64,000 bases of DNA, taken from the NCBI GenBank assembly GCA_964351985.1, contig CAYGPR010000015.1, forward strand, positions 1-64,000, read 5' to 3'. Source of the stretch: Meishania sp964351985 (GTDB lineage Bacteria; Bacteroidota; Bacteroidia; Flavobacteriales; Flavobacteriaceae). How positions within the stretch are numbered: the first letter of the stretch is position 1; every line of letters starts with the position of its first letter. A model generated the notes under the pieces. It saw nothing but the letters and a program-made list of their open reading frames with translations. It made no database searches and was not told the origin of the DNA. This document shows, one piece after another, positions 9,073-17,778 of this stretch. The translations under genes and the position numbers were made by a program.

Positions 9073-9236
9073 AATACACTTAAACTTGGGCTAAAGTAAG
9101 AATTAAAATTAAAAAACACCTTTTCGATGTATATTTTTTTGTTTTCTTAGGTTTTCAGGGAATTGATCGAAGATAGTTATCAGATACATTGTTTTTATTG
9201 GGAATAACGAATACTTCAAATCAAACCTATATTGTT

Positions 9237-9244
9237 TATTTTTG
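9237..9244 (+). promoter_or_regulatory. Candidate -7 box for gldA
   Basis: TATTTTTG matches the Bacteroidota -7 consensus TAnnTTTG and lies 16 bases before the gldA ATG. No good -33 TTTG is visible at the usual distance, so this is a weak call. The same octamer occurs upstream of metK, hppA and pdhB. Confidence 0.4.
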
Positions 9245-9260
9245 AAAAAATTCAATCAAC

Positions 9261-10154
9261 ATGTCCATATCGGTCAAAAATATCAGCAAAACATTCGGGA
9301 ATCAAAAGGCGCTTAATGATGTTTCTTTCGATATTCAAAAGGGGGAAATTGTTGGGTTTCTTGGGCCCAACGGTGCGGGAAAATCAACCATGATGAAGAT
9401 ATTAACGACCTATCATTCGGCCGATGGAGGCTCTGCCGAGGTGAACTCGTTCGATGTGCAAACCGAAATGCGGAACGTACAGAAAAGCATCGGGTATTTG
9501 CCGGAACACAATCCGTTGTACTTGGATATGTATGTGAAGGAATATCTCGGTTTTAATGCGGACGTCTATAAGGTGGATAAAAATAGAATTGCAGAAGTCA
9601 TCGAACAAACCGGACTCACACCAGAAGCCCACAAAAAAATCGGACAGCTTTCAAAGGGCTATCGCCAACGTGTGGGATTGGCCGCTGCCCTTTTGCATAA
9701 CCCAGATGTACTCATTTTGGATGAGCCCACCACAGGTCTAGACCCCAATCAACTGCTAGAAATACGCAAACTCATCAAAGAAATCGGGAAAGAAAAAACG
9801 ATACTCCTTTCCACCCATGTTATGAAGGAAGTGGAAGCCGTCTGCGACCGGGTATTAATTATAAATAAAGGAACTTTGGTAGCCGACAAAAAACTATCCG
9901 ACCTTCGTGAGAACGATGAACAGATTATTGAGGTAGAGTTCGACTATCGGGTCGAAGAAGCTTTTTTAAGTAAGTTGCCCAATGTCGCGAAAGTCAAGAA
10001 CACGGGTGGGTTTACCTATGAGATTACCTTCAATACTTCAAAAGATATGCGCCCTGCGGTCTTTGATTTTGCGCATGATAATAAACTAAGAACACTGCAA
10101 CTGAGCAGAAAGAACAAGAATTTAGAGAGTTTGTTTACGGAGTTGACTAGGTAA
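9261..10154 (+). CDS. gldA: Gliding motility ABC transporter ATPase GldA
   Basis: A 297-residue ABC ATPase with Walker A GPNGAGKST, signature LSKGYRQRVGLAAAL, Walker B DVLILDEPTTGLDP and a switch His in STHVMKEVEA. The N-terminus, the YLPEHNPLYLDMYV segment and the C-terminal extension resemble GldA of gliding flavobacteria, which works with GldF and GldG. Those partners are not in the window, so this member is encoded away from them or the identification is at family level. It is divergent from the pheA operon and convergent with the next gene. Confidence 0.85.
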   Translation: MSISVKNISKTFGNQKALNDVSFDIQKGEIVGFLGPNGAGKSTMMKILTTYHSADGGSAEVNSFDVQTEMRNVQKSIGYLPEHNPLYLDMYVKEYLGFNADVYKVDKNRIAEVIEQTGLTPEAHKKIGQLSKGYRQRVGLAAALLHNPDVLILDEPTTGLDPNQLLEIRKLIKEIGKEKTILLSTHVMKEVEAVCDRVLIINKGTLVADKKLSDLRENDEQIIEVEFDYRVEEAFLSKLPNVAKVKNTGGFTYEITFNTSKDMRPAVFDFAHDNKLRTLQLSRKNKNLESLFTELTR

Positions 10155-10164
10155 GAGATGATTT

Positions 10165-10662
10165 TTAGAATCTTATAGCCAGACCTAAACCGTTTTCATT
10201 GCCGACCGGAGCCAGACGATATACGTTCTTTTTATCGAATTGTTTGTTATAAGTGAGTATGGCCCTTCTTTTCGATTTATTGGAGGCCGTATGAAAAATA
10301 GCTGCAATAGTTGTTGCGCCGATTCCGCCTAATAAGGGTCCTATGGCATTTTTAGCTTTATCCCTATTACTAAGATATGGGTTGTCATTTAATATCTCAG
10401 AATACGCCCAAACAAGAAAGCCAATTTCACCAATTACCGCAATGCCTGCCACAATTTCTTGCGTCTTTGATTTTTTCCAGTATGCCTGCACTTCCTCATT
10501 TTTGGCCAACAAGACCTCTAGTTGCTTTTTACTGATTTTTTCATCATCTTGATAATATTCAGCACTCCAAAATCCTGGGAACATAGTGATTTCCTGACTC
10601 CGTACCTTGGAGACTAAAAACACAAAAAAAATCAATAAGGATACTGACTTGTAAATATTCAT
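10165..10662 (-). CDS. Small exported/membrane protein, paralogue of 12355-12831
   Basis: A 165-residue protein with an N-terminal signal or anchor (MNIYKSVSLLIFFVFLVSKVRSQ). After it come QEITMFPGFW, a YQDDEK segment, YWKKSKTQEI, two hydrophobic stretches (about residues 70-90 and 105-125) and a C-terminal LAPVGNENGLGLAIRF. The same features recur in the same order in the protein at 12355-12831, so the two are paralogues flanking the peptidase gene. I do not recognise a family or catalytic residues. The paired hydrophobic stretches suggest a membrane or envelope protein. Its stop is eleven bases from the convergent gldA stop. Confidence 0.7.
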   Translation of the reverse strand: MNIYKSVSLLIFFVFLVSKVRSQEITMFPGFWSAEYYQDDEKISKKQLEVLLAKNEEVQAYWKKSKTQEIVAGIAVIGEIGFLVWAYSEILNDNPYLSNRDKAKNAIGPLLGGIGATTIAAIFHTASNKSKRRAILTYNKQFDKKNVYRLAPVGNENGLGLAIRF

Positions 10663-10729
10663 AACAGGAGTTTGAAACTAAACGTCAAACCCGTTGGCAT
10701 TATTGCGGATGAACGAATTCGTACAAAAT

Positions 10730-12262
10730 CTATAGTTTCTCATTCAAAATGGCAATCATTGTTTTAATCCCCTCCCTGTAATTACCCAATCGGATGTTTT
10801 CATTCGGGCTATGTTGGTTATTGTCCCTATTGACAGTGGGCACAGTAACCGCAGGAATACCCAGCGTGGTAACGAACGGAGAAATTGGAATCGAACCCCC
10901 ACTCATGCGGATCATGACCGGTTCCTCGCCAAATGCATTTTTTAAGGCCTTTCGCAACCAAATACCCACTTCCGAATCGAAATCCGTTCGAAACGATTGA
11001 TAGGATATCTCCGAGGTAAAAGTCGCTATCTTATCGTGTGTTAACCTTTCTTGTTCGGTAGGTTCCCTATCTATAACGTAATAGCCTTCTTCTGCGATAT
11101 GGGTTTTGACTAATTGTAATAGTCTTTCGGGGTCTGTTTCGAGTACAAGTCGCACATCGATTTCTGCCCTCGCCCATCCTGGAATAATGGTCCGTACCTT
11201 CTCGTCGATCCAACCCGACTGCATTCCGCGAATATTCAATGACGGATATTGTATCGCTTCTTGGTAATAACTTCCCACCTTGTCCGCCACCGCAATTTGT
11301 AATCGTTTATTGATTTGGGCTTCATCATCTGGGACCGCCTTCAGTATTTTTTCGGTATCGGAGTCGATATTGACCCCGTCATAAAACCCTGAAATGGTGA
11401 CCCGACCTTCATCGTCTTTCATCGAAGCCAACAATTTCGACAACCGTAGCGCAGGATTTGGGGCATAATTTCCAAAATGTCCACTATGTTGTGGTACCAC
11501 CGGTCCGTAGGTGGTCAGCGTTATCGTAGCGATACCCCGGGCGCCAAAAGTCAATGTGGGTTTGTTCGTTATATGCCTGGGGCCATCGAAAATGATGAGC
11601 ATATCGGCCTTGAGCAACTCAGAATTCTGTTTTACGGCTTTGGGCAACTGGGGCGAACCCAATTCTTCCTCAAAATCCATGATAACCTTAAGATTGTAGT
11701 TCGGGACTATTTTCCCATCTTCAGAGGCATCAAGTGCAGAAAGAAACATGGCTACAGGACCCTTGGCATCGCTAGCTGAACGGGCAAAAACCCGCCATTC
11801 GTCTTGATAATTACTGATTTCTTCCCAAGGAATTTCTTCCCATTCTTCTCCCGATTTTTTCTTCAGTACCGGTTTGTACGGACTTTCTTGAAACCAGCGC
11901 GTACTGTCCACCGGTTGTCCATCGATTTGTAAATAAATCAATACAGTTTTTTTTGCCTTTGGCTGTTTTCGTTCAGCCAACAGTAACGGAACGGTTTCTG
12001 TAGTCAACCGTTGTGTTGTAAAACCTCTTTTTACAAATGCATTTTCGCACCAGGCCACATTCTTTTCAATTGCCTCCGGATAATATGCGTCATTTGGAAT
12101 GCTCAAAAATTCCCTCAGCATAGGAAAGGAAGCCTTGGTATATTCTTGGGAGAGTTTTTCGAGTTTATCAGATTTTTGACCGAAAAGAGCTAAAGGCAAA
12201 ATACCGAGGAGTAAACAAAGGATGATTTTTGACGAAAAATAATAAGGAATAAATGCTTTCAT
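10730..12262 (-). CDS. Exported M20-family metallopeptidase, first zinc His replaced by Gln
   Basis: A 510-residue protein with a hydrophobic export signal (residues 12-28). It has the M20 di-zinc layout: SDAKGP (bridging Asp near 165), FEEELGS (Glu 199/200), IFDGPRH, the dimerisation lid, and a terminal zinc His in NQHSPNEN. The first ligand pair, normally H-x-D, reads YLQIDGQPV (Gln112-x-Asp114), so the usual His is Gln. It may be a di- or carboxypeptidase acting outside the cytoplasm, but activity is uncertain with that change. It lies between two paralogous small envelope proteins on the same strand, which may be functionally linked. Confidence 0.88.
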   Translation of the reverse strand: MKAFIPYYFSSKIILCLLLGILPLALFGQKSDKLEKLSQEYTKASFPMLREFLSIPNDAYYPEAIEKNVAWCENAFVKRGFTTQRLTTETVPLLLAERKQPKAKKTVLIYLQIDGQPVDSTRWFQESPYKPVLKKKSGEEWEEIPWEEISNYQDEWRVFARSASDAKGPVAMFLSALDASEDGKIVPNYNLKVIMDFEEELGSPQLPKAVKQNSELLKADMLIIFDGPRHITNKPTLTFGARGIATITLTTYGPVVPQHSGHFGNYAPNPALRLSKLLASMKDDEGRVTISGFYDGVNIDSDTEKILKAVPDDEAQINKRLQIAVADKVGSYYQEAIQYPSLNIRGMQSGWIDEKVRTIIPGWARAEIDVRLVLETDPERLLQLVKTHIAEEGYYVIDREPTEQERLTHDKIATFTSEISYQSFRTDFDSEVGIWLRKALKNAFGEEPVMIRMSGGSIPISPFVTTLGIPAVTVPTVNRDNNQHSPNENIRLGNYREGIKTMIAILNEKL

Positions 12263-12354
12263 AATGATTTAGACTTGGAATTAACTCCACTTGTAAAATC
12301 ACTAAAATAACATTTATCCCAATACTATGTAAGAGGTTGAACTCTTAAACAAAT

Positions 12355-12831
12355 CTAGTTGAACTGTAATGCCAACCCCAACCCATTGCGGTTACTTACG
12401 GGCACCAAGTGAAACGAAGTTTTATTGCCCAAACTATCGTTGTACTCCAAAATCGCCATCTTTTTGTTCTTCATGGCCGACTTAAAGAATATAGCCCCGA
12501 TTAGGCCCGTACCTGCTGCGGCAATTACCGGACCCGTCAATGGTTCATTTTTATCCAAATTCGACAGCAACCAAATGGAAGAACCGAAATTGGCCAACCC
12601 GAACAACATACCGCCCAAGGCTTGTTTCTTGGATTTTTTCCAATAGGTTTCCGAGACAGGACTTTCCATCATAATCGTATTGATTTCCTTCCAGCTTAAT
12701 TTTTCTTTGTCCTGATAGAATTGTTCGCCCCACATACCGGGAAACGAAGTGATTTCCTGTGCGGACAGATTCGCAGTGAATAAGGCCAAGAAGGCCATCG
12801 AAAAAAGTAATTTTATAGTTTTCATCATCAT
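12355..12831 (-). CDS. Small exported/membrane protein, paralogue of 10165-10662
   Basis: A 158-residue protein with a signal peptide (MMMKTIKLLFSMAFLALFTANLSAQ). It shares QEITSFPGMW, FYQDKEKLS, YWKKSKKQ, a glycine-rich hydrophobic middle, and the ending LVPVSNRNGLGLALQF with the gene on the other side of the M20 peptidase. The first of three consecutive ATG codons is taken as start. Family and function are not recognised. The ending in alternating residues with a final Phe-Asn could be an outer-membrane-like strand, but the protein is too small for a barrel, so that is only a guess. Confidence 0.7.
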   Translation of the reverse strand: MMMKTIKLLFSMAFLALFTANLSAQEITSFPGMWGEQFYQDKEKLSWKEINTIMMESPVSETYWKKSKKQALGGMLFGLANFGSSIWLLSNLDKNEPLTGPVIAAAGTGLIGAIFFKSAMKNKKMAILEYNDSLGNKTSFHLVPVSNRNGLGLALQFN

Positions 12832-12879
12832 TTTTGTTTAAAGATAATTAAATTATTATAAACAAAAATGAATTTAACC

Positions 12880-15800
12880 TTAATCTAACAATTCTTGAAA
12901 TCTATCGACATACTGATTAAAAATCATGTTTTCACGCTCTACCAAAGTATCATCTTTATTTTCCGCTAAAATATCCACGAGACGACGATATGCCTGCAAA
13001 TCGGCTAAAAGTTCTTCAACTTTTTCATATTGATGACTCAGCGGTAGTTCTGAATAATAAGTCAACCGTTCTTGGTATATATTTTTTAGTTGATGGAAGA
13101 GTTGTCTTCCTTTTTGGGTTTCACCAACTTGGTAGTAACCATCCAGAAAGGGTTCTAGGAAGGTATAATAGTCATGGTACTCAACAGGTATGTTTTTCAT
13201 AGCCAAATCGATAATGGTCTTGGCCTTTTCGATTTTCTTTTCCTCCAACAATTTTTCTAATAAACGCGCCAACGCAATCCTATGTGTTACCCCAAACTGT
13301 TTTCTGGTTTGTGGGTCATGATAAACTTCAGAACTGCTAGAATTACCCCATTCCCAATTCGTTACGATATCGTACATGGCTTCTGAATCGATACGGCCTT
13401 TCTCAAAAATACTTTCATTTTCGGTTTTTATGGGAACAAGTTTATAGACCAAACCATCCAATTGTAGATAGTCGCTCATCCAGATATATTCTTGCTCGTC
13501 AAAACTTCCTCCTGAGAAATAAATGGGGCGTTCCCAATCGTTGTTGGCAATGATATCAAGCATCATCATACTTCCTTTTCCAATACCGGTTTCCGGGAGG
13601 TCAATATCGATATAATCAACAATTAAAGCGGAATCTTTTACCTTGACGAGTCCGGTTTCCAACACTTTTTCCTTGTCCACAGGAACCCGGATTTTGTTCG
13701 TGGGATAAAAAACAGCATCCAAATAGCCATCCGAATACATTGAAATATCCCTACCCTGCTTTTCTAACAAATTCTTAACCTTGGTCTGCGGTTTGTCACT
13801 AGCGACCCATTTTATAAAATCTTGAACCGGCCAACGGCTATCGGTCATTGGGGCATGGTAAATCACATCTCGAGAACCATATTTGTACAGGTTATGTGTC
13901 AGTTGTGAAGGAATAGGCTGGCTCTCGTACGCCTTTCGCTTCATCTGGTCGATGTACCAATCCGTATTGAAGTAGGTCGTCACGATAACCCGTGTATCGG
14001 TTCTATGGCCTTCGATGCCCTGCACGTACCACAGCGGAAAAGTATCTACGTCACCAATGGTGAATAATATAGAACCCGCATCCTTCTTGGTAGAATCCAA
14101 ATAGGCCTTTGCCATGGCCAAAGCAGTATAGCGATTTGAGCGGTCATGGTCGTCCCAATTCTGGTGCGCCAGCAATCCGGGTACTCCAAAAAAGCAAACG
14201 ACAATTACACTAGGGACAAGAAGTTTTGGCTTAACCCATTTTCGGAACTCGTCAAAAAGTCCGTAGACCCCAAGCCCTATCCAAATTGCGAAAATATAAA
14301 AAGAACCGACCAAAGAATAATCACGTTCCCGAGGCTGGAAGATTGGCGGATTGGTATAAAACTGTATCGCCAAACCCGTAAATAGGAAGAACACCAACAA
14401 AACCCAAAACTGCTTTGGATTTTTGGAAAATTGAAAAATCAGTCCGATCAAACCTAACAACAAGGGTAAAAAGAAATAGGTGTTTCTGGCCTTATTTTCC
14501 AAAACCTCTTCTGGAAGGTTTTCTTGTGGGCCCAAGCGCATGTTGTCAACAAATGGAATACCACTGAGCCATTCGCCATCGCCATTGAACCTACCCTGAT
14601 TATCATTTTGGCGCCCAACGAAATTCCACATAAAATAACGCCAATACATATAGCCCAATTGAAAATGAAACAGGTATTCGACATTTTGCCAAAATGTCGG
14701 TGGCCGTACTTCGATATACTCACTCGCATCGTTCAAAAACTTGATATACCCCTCAGCATCGATGGCTCCGTCGGCATATTGTTTGCGAAGAGATCGGGCA
14801 GCTTCCTGTAACTCTGCATGATCTCGAAATTCCCTTTTAATGGTAAATTCAAGGGGGCCGTAGAAACGCATATAATTTTCTGTATTCTGTTCGCTCCACA
14901 TTCGCGGGAGCCACCCGACATGTTTTGGACTAGAACCTCGTAATGCATCCTTATAATCATTGGCGATGAAATACTTACCGAGCTTATGATCCTTTTCATA
15001 TTTAGGTCGATCATCTTTCTCTGGATGGTCGGAAGCGAATTTATCGGAGTAGTACGCGCCAAAAATAGGGCTTGAGGGAGCTGGATATTGCTCACGATTA
15101 TAATACCCCAAAAGCGAACGGGCATCTGACGGATTACCCTCGTTGATGACAATATTGGCACTGGCACGAATCGGAAGCATCAACCAAGAAGAGAAGCCCA
15201 ACACCAAAAAAAGTAGGTAAAGTACTATGGTGTTTGCGTTTCTGAATCCTTTCCTTCTTGTGAAACGCAATCCCCAATAAAAAACGATCGCAAATAGCAG
15301 GCCCATTATCAGACTTCCAGAATTAAAAGGGAGTCCAAAAGTATTTACAAAAAACACTTCGCTCCACCCGAAGAGTTTTAATACATAGGTCAATGAGAAT
15401 TTGAAAACCATTAGCAATATAGTAACTACGGCAATATTCGCTATGATAAAGTTCTTGACTGTTACGGTCTTGTACTTTTTAAAATAATACAACAACCCAA
15501 TAGAAGGAATCGCCAAAAACCCCATAAACTGAATTCCGAAAGTGAGTCCGGTTACAAAGGAAATTAGAATGAGCCATTTATTCCCTCGCGGATTGTCCAA
15601 GTTGTCAGTCCATTTTAGACCTAGCCACAACAAAAGAGCCATGATCAAACTTGCCATGGAATATACTTCGGTTTCCGTGGCGTTGAACCAAAAGCTATCG
15701 GAAAAGGTAAAGGCCAAAGCACCGATCAGGCCGCTTCCTAAAATGGCTATTGATTGCGCTTCGGAAAGATTTTCGGTTTTGTATATCAGTTTTTGTGCGA

Positions 15801-16104
15801 GATTGGTAATCGTCCAGAACAAAAATAGAATGGTAAAGGCACTGGAAACCACGGAAACATAATTGACCATTAAGGCCACTTGGGTCTTATCTATGGCGAA
15901 CATCGCAAAAAAAGCACCGATCATTTGCAACAACGGCGCACCAGGCGGATGGGCCACCTGTAATTTAGCAGACGTGGCGATATACTCGCCGGCATCCCAA
16001 AAACTTACGGTTGGTTCAACCGTCAATGCATAGACCAAAAACGAAATGGCAAAGACAAACCACCCCAAACCTGTGTTCCATTTTTGAAAATGTTCGGAAA
16101 CCAT
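12880..16104 (-). CDS. DUF2723 (GT117-type) multi-spanning membrane protein
   Basis: A 1074-residue protein. Residues 1 to about 620 contain some twelve hydrophobic segments with the DUF2723 signature near the N-terminus (VEPTVSFWDAGEYIATSAKLQVAHPPGAPL, here split as VSFWDAGEYIA and HPPGAPL). This family is grouped with GT-C-like glycosyltransferases, and the DAGE acidic pair is a plausible catalytic site. The C-terminal 450 residues are soluble and end in helical repeat-like segments. The frame extends to a GTG at 16113, but the ATG at 16104 (MVSEHFQKWN) is the natural start. It is probably an inner-membrane transferase for a surface polymer or protein; the acceptor is unknown. Confidence 0.88.
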   Translation of the reverse strand: MVSEHFQKWNTGLGWFVFAISFLVYALTVEPTVSFWDAGEYIATSAKLQVAHPPGAPLLQMIGAFFAMFAIDKTQVALMVNYVSVVSSAFTILFLFWTITNLAQKLIYKTENLSEAQSIAILGSGLIGALAFTFSDSFWFNATETEVYSMASLIMALLLWLGLKWTDNLDNPRGNKWLILISFVTGLTFGIQFMGFLAIPSIGLLYYFKKYKTVTVKNFIIANIAVVTILLMVFKFSLTYVLKLFGWSEVFFVNTFGLPFNSGSLIMGLLFAIVFYWGLRFTRRKGFRNANTIVLYLLFLVLGFSSWLMLPIRASANIVINEGNPSDARSLLGYYNREQYPAPSSPIFGAYYSDKFASDHPEKDDRPKYEKDHKLGKYFIANDYKDALRGSSPKHVGWLPRMWSEQNTENYMRFYGPLEFTIKREFRDHAELQEAARSLRKQYADGAIDAEGYIKFLNDASEYIEVRPPTFWQNVEYLFHFQLGYMYWRYFMWNFVGRQNDNQGRFNGDGEWLSGIPFVDNMRLGPQENLPEEVLENKARNTYFFLPLLLGLIGLIFQFSKNPKQFWVLLVFFLFTGLAIQFYTNPPIFQPRERDYSLVGSFYIFAIWIGLGVYGLFDEFRKWVKPKLLVPSVIVVCFFGVPGLLAHQNWDDHDRSNRYTALAMAKAYLDSTKKDAGSILFTIGDVDTFPLWYVQGIEGHRTDTRVIVTTYFNTDWYIDQMKRKAYESQPIPSQLTHNLYKYGSRDVIYHAPMTDSRWPVQDFIKWVASDKPQTKVKNLLEKQGRDISMYSDGYLDAVFYPTNKIRVPVDKEKVLETGLVKVKDSALIVDYIDIDLPETGIGKGSMMMLDIIANNDWERPIYFSGGSFDEQEYIWMSDYLQLDGLVYKLVPIKTENESIFEKGRIDSEAMYDIVTNWEWGNSSSSEVYHDPQTRKQFGVTHRIALARLLEKLLEEKKIEKAKTIIDLAMKNIPVEYHDYYTFLEPFLDGYYQVGETQKGRQLFHQLKNIYQERLTYYSELPLSHQYEKVEELLADLQAYRRLVDILAENKDDTLVERENMIFNQYVDRFQELLD

Positions 16105-16186
16105 TACACACACTTTCCTACAAAGGACTTCTAGAAAAGTCAGAAATGGAATTTTATATAGTTGGAATTAGGGACTAGTACGGGTA

Positions 16187-17155
16187 CTAATTTTGAGTTT
16201 TTTGAAGCAGTTCTTGTCGGCTAGACACTTTCAACTTACTATAAATATTGGTAATATGCGTCTTGACCGTGCTGATGCTGATAAAAAGTTCGTTGGCAAT
16301 CTCTTTGTTGGTCATGCCTTGTAATATCAAATTCTGAATGGTGCGTTCTTGCTTGCTCAAGTCGGGCAAAGCTGGTTGCTTTTTTCTTCTGAAGACTAAA
16401 ACCGTCCCTAAACCAAGTACAAAAAAGCCTAAAATAAAATTGATGGTTTTGCTCCAAGCATATTTCTGTTCGACGACTTCCTGGGTCAAAAACGCCAGTT
16501 TCTTTTCGAGAAAAAGATAGTTCTCTGCTGGCATTTCGCTTTCTTTTAATTCGGCCAAAAGCGCGAGATAATAGTCCGGGTTTTTAGCAATGTCTTGATC
16601 CAGTAAATCTTTTTCATCCAATTGTTGAATGCCAATAAGTTTAACCATCAGAATACGAAGTGAATCTTTGGCATAGCTTTTCAATTGAGAGCTTTCATCT
16701 TCTTGCGCCAACTGCGTTTGCAGTAATTCGGTTTCAAAAGCCTGTAGTTTTTTCCATTCTCGGTCCGCCATGTTGGTAGAGGTGTAGTCGGCAAAAAATG
16801 TTTCATTTCTAGGAAAATAAATACTATCGTATTTGGAAAGAATAAAGATCGTGCCGTTTGCGATGGTATCTTTAATCGCCTCTTCCATATGACCGACATA
16901 CAAACGGTAGATGGCGTCTTCATCCGATAAATGCTTTCGGTCAAAAGAAAACGAACCATCCTCTTTGACGGGAGACCAAGCTACGGGCCGGGTATATTTC
17001 AGGTTCTCAAGGTTGTCCACGTCAAGTTTTGCTAAATACACTTTTGGTTCTTGAGATGTATCGGATTCTAGATCAACATACCCTGAAATTGCGGTTTGGG
17101 CCTCCGCACTGATCAGGCCCACAACAAAGATTGAGAAAATGAATTTTTTGAACAT
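16187..17155 (-). CDS. Membrane-anchored LuxR-type transcription regulator
   Basis: A 322-residue protein combining an N-terminal signal peptide (MFKKFIFSIFVVGLISAEAQ), an extracytoplasmic domain of about 210 residues rich in charged helices, one transmembrane segment at about 238-255 followed by RRKK, and a cytoplasmic LuxR-type helix-turn-helix at about 265-322 (GMTNKEIANELFISISTVKTHITNIY). The topology is a one-component sensor that could pass a periplasmic signal directly to DNA. No receiver or kinase domain is present. It is upstream of a hydrolase-lipoprotein pair on the opposite flank; target genes cannot be told from sequence. Confidence 0.88.
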   Translation of the reverse strand: MFKKFIFSIFVVGLISAEAQTAISGYVDLESDTSQEPKVYLAKLDVDNLENLKYTRPVAWSPVKEDGSFSFDRKHLSDEDAIYRLYVGHMEEAIKDTIANGTIFILSKYDSIYFPRNETFFADYTSTNMADREWKKLQAFETELLQTQLAQEDESSQLKSYAKDSLRILMVKLIGIQQLDEKDLLDQDIAKNPDYYLALLAELKESEMPAENYLFLEKKLAFLTQEVVEQKYAWSKTINFILGFFVLGLGTVLVFRRKKQPALPDLSKQERTIQNLILQGMTNKEIANELFISISTVKTHITNIYSKLKVSSRQELLQKTQN

Positions 17156-17204
17156 GCCCTATACTTTGCTTACTAAGATATTTCTTTTAAAAAAGGAAAT
17201 CAAC

Positions 17205-17768
17205 CTACAGTGTTTTGAGTTTTACATTCCTAAATTTGATAGTGCCAATTTGGGCGGCCTGTAGCCCGATATATCCTTCCTGCAAATCGTCATTTTCAAG
17301 ATCTGCCACCAAAATACCATTGATCCAGGCTTGAATATGATTTTTATCGGCCTTGATTTTGTAAGTATTCCATTTGCCTATGGTTTCTATCTGTTCAAGC
17401 GGGGTCGTTCTTGAAACAATGGCACCGGTTCTATCTTTTTGTTCGGGATGTTCATCCCAAATGTTGATTTCGTAGCAATCGGTATAACTGAGCGTATAGT
17501 CTTTACAACGTATAAAAATACCTGAGTTAATAGTCCCATCAGGATTAAACTCAAGCTCCAACTCAAAATCTTTATACGTATCCTTGGTCATAATAAAGCC
17601 GGTGCCTCGGACCAGACTTCCTATAATTTCCTGATCGTTAATCTGCCAAGTGGCGTCGCCTTTTTCGATCCAATCATCGGTGCCTTTTTGAAATAATTCC
17701 TTTTCGTTGGCACACGACAATGACAAAAGGATAAACAGTACTATAGAGTAAACGGTTCCGCTTTTCAT
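17205..17768 (-). CDS. DUF1080 (3-keto-disaccharide hydrolase-like) lipoprotein
   Basis: A 187-residue lipoprotein with lipobox LSLSC at residues 15-19. The mature part is a single concanavalin-like beta-sandwich of the DUF1080 family: DWIEKGDATWQINDQEIIG, then GIFIRCKD, then WNTYKIKADKNHIQAWINGI. The family includes 3-keto-glycoside hydrolases and sugar-binding proteins. It follows an amidohydrolase lipoprotein after ten bases, so the two form an operon, perhaps breaking down an unusual sugar or lactone at the cell surface. The substrate is not known. Confidence 0.88.
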   Translation of the reverse strand: MKSGTVYSIVLFILLSLSCANEKELFQKGTDDWIEKGDATWQINDQEIIGSLVRGTGFIMTKDTYKDFELELEFNPDGTINSGIFIRCKDYTLSYTDCYEINIWDEHPEQKDRTGAIVSRTTPLEQIETIGKWNTYKIKADKNHIQAWINGILVADLENDDLQEGYIGLQAAQIGTIKFRNVKLKTL

Positions 17769-17778
17769 TGAGTTGTAT

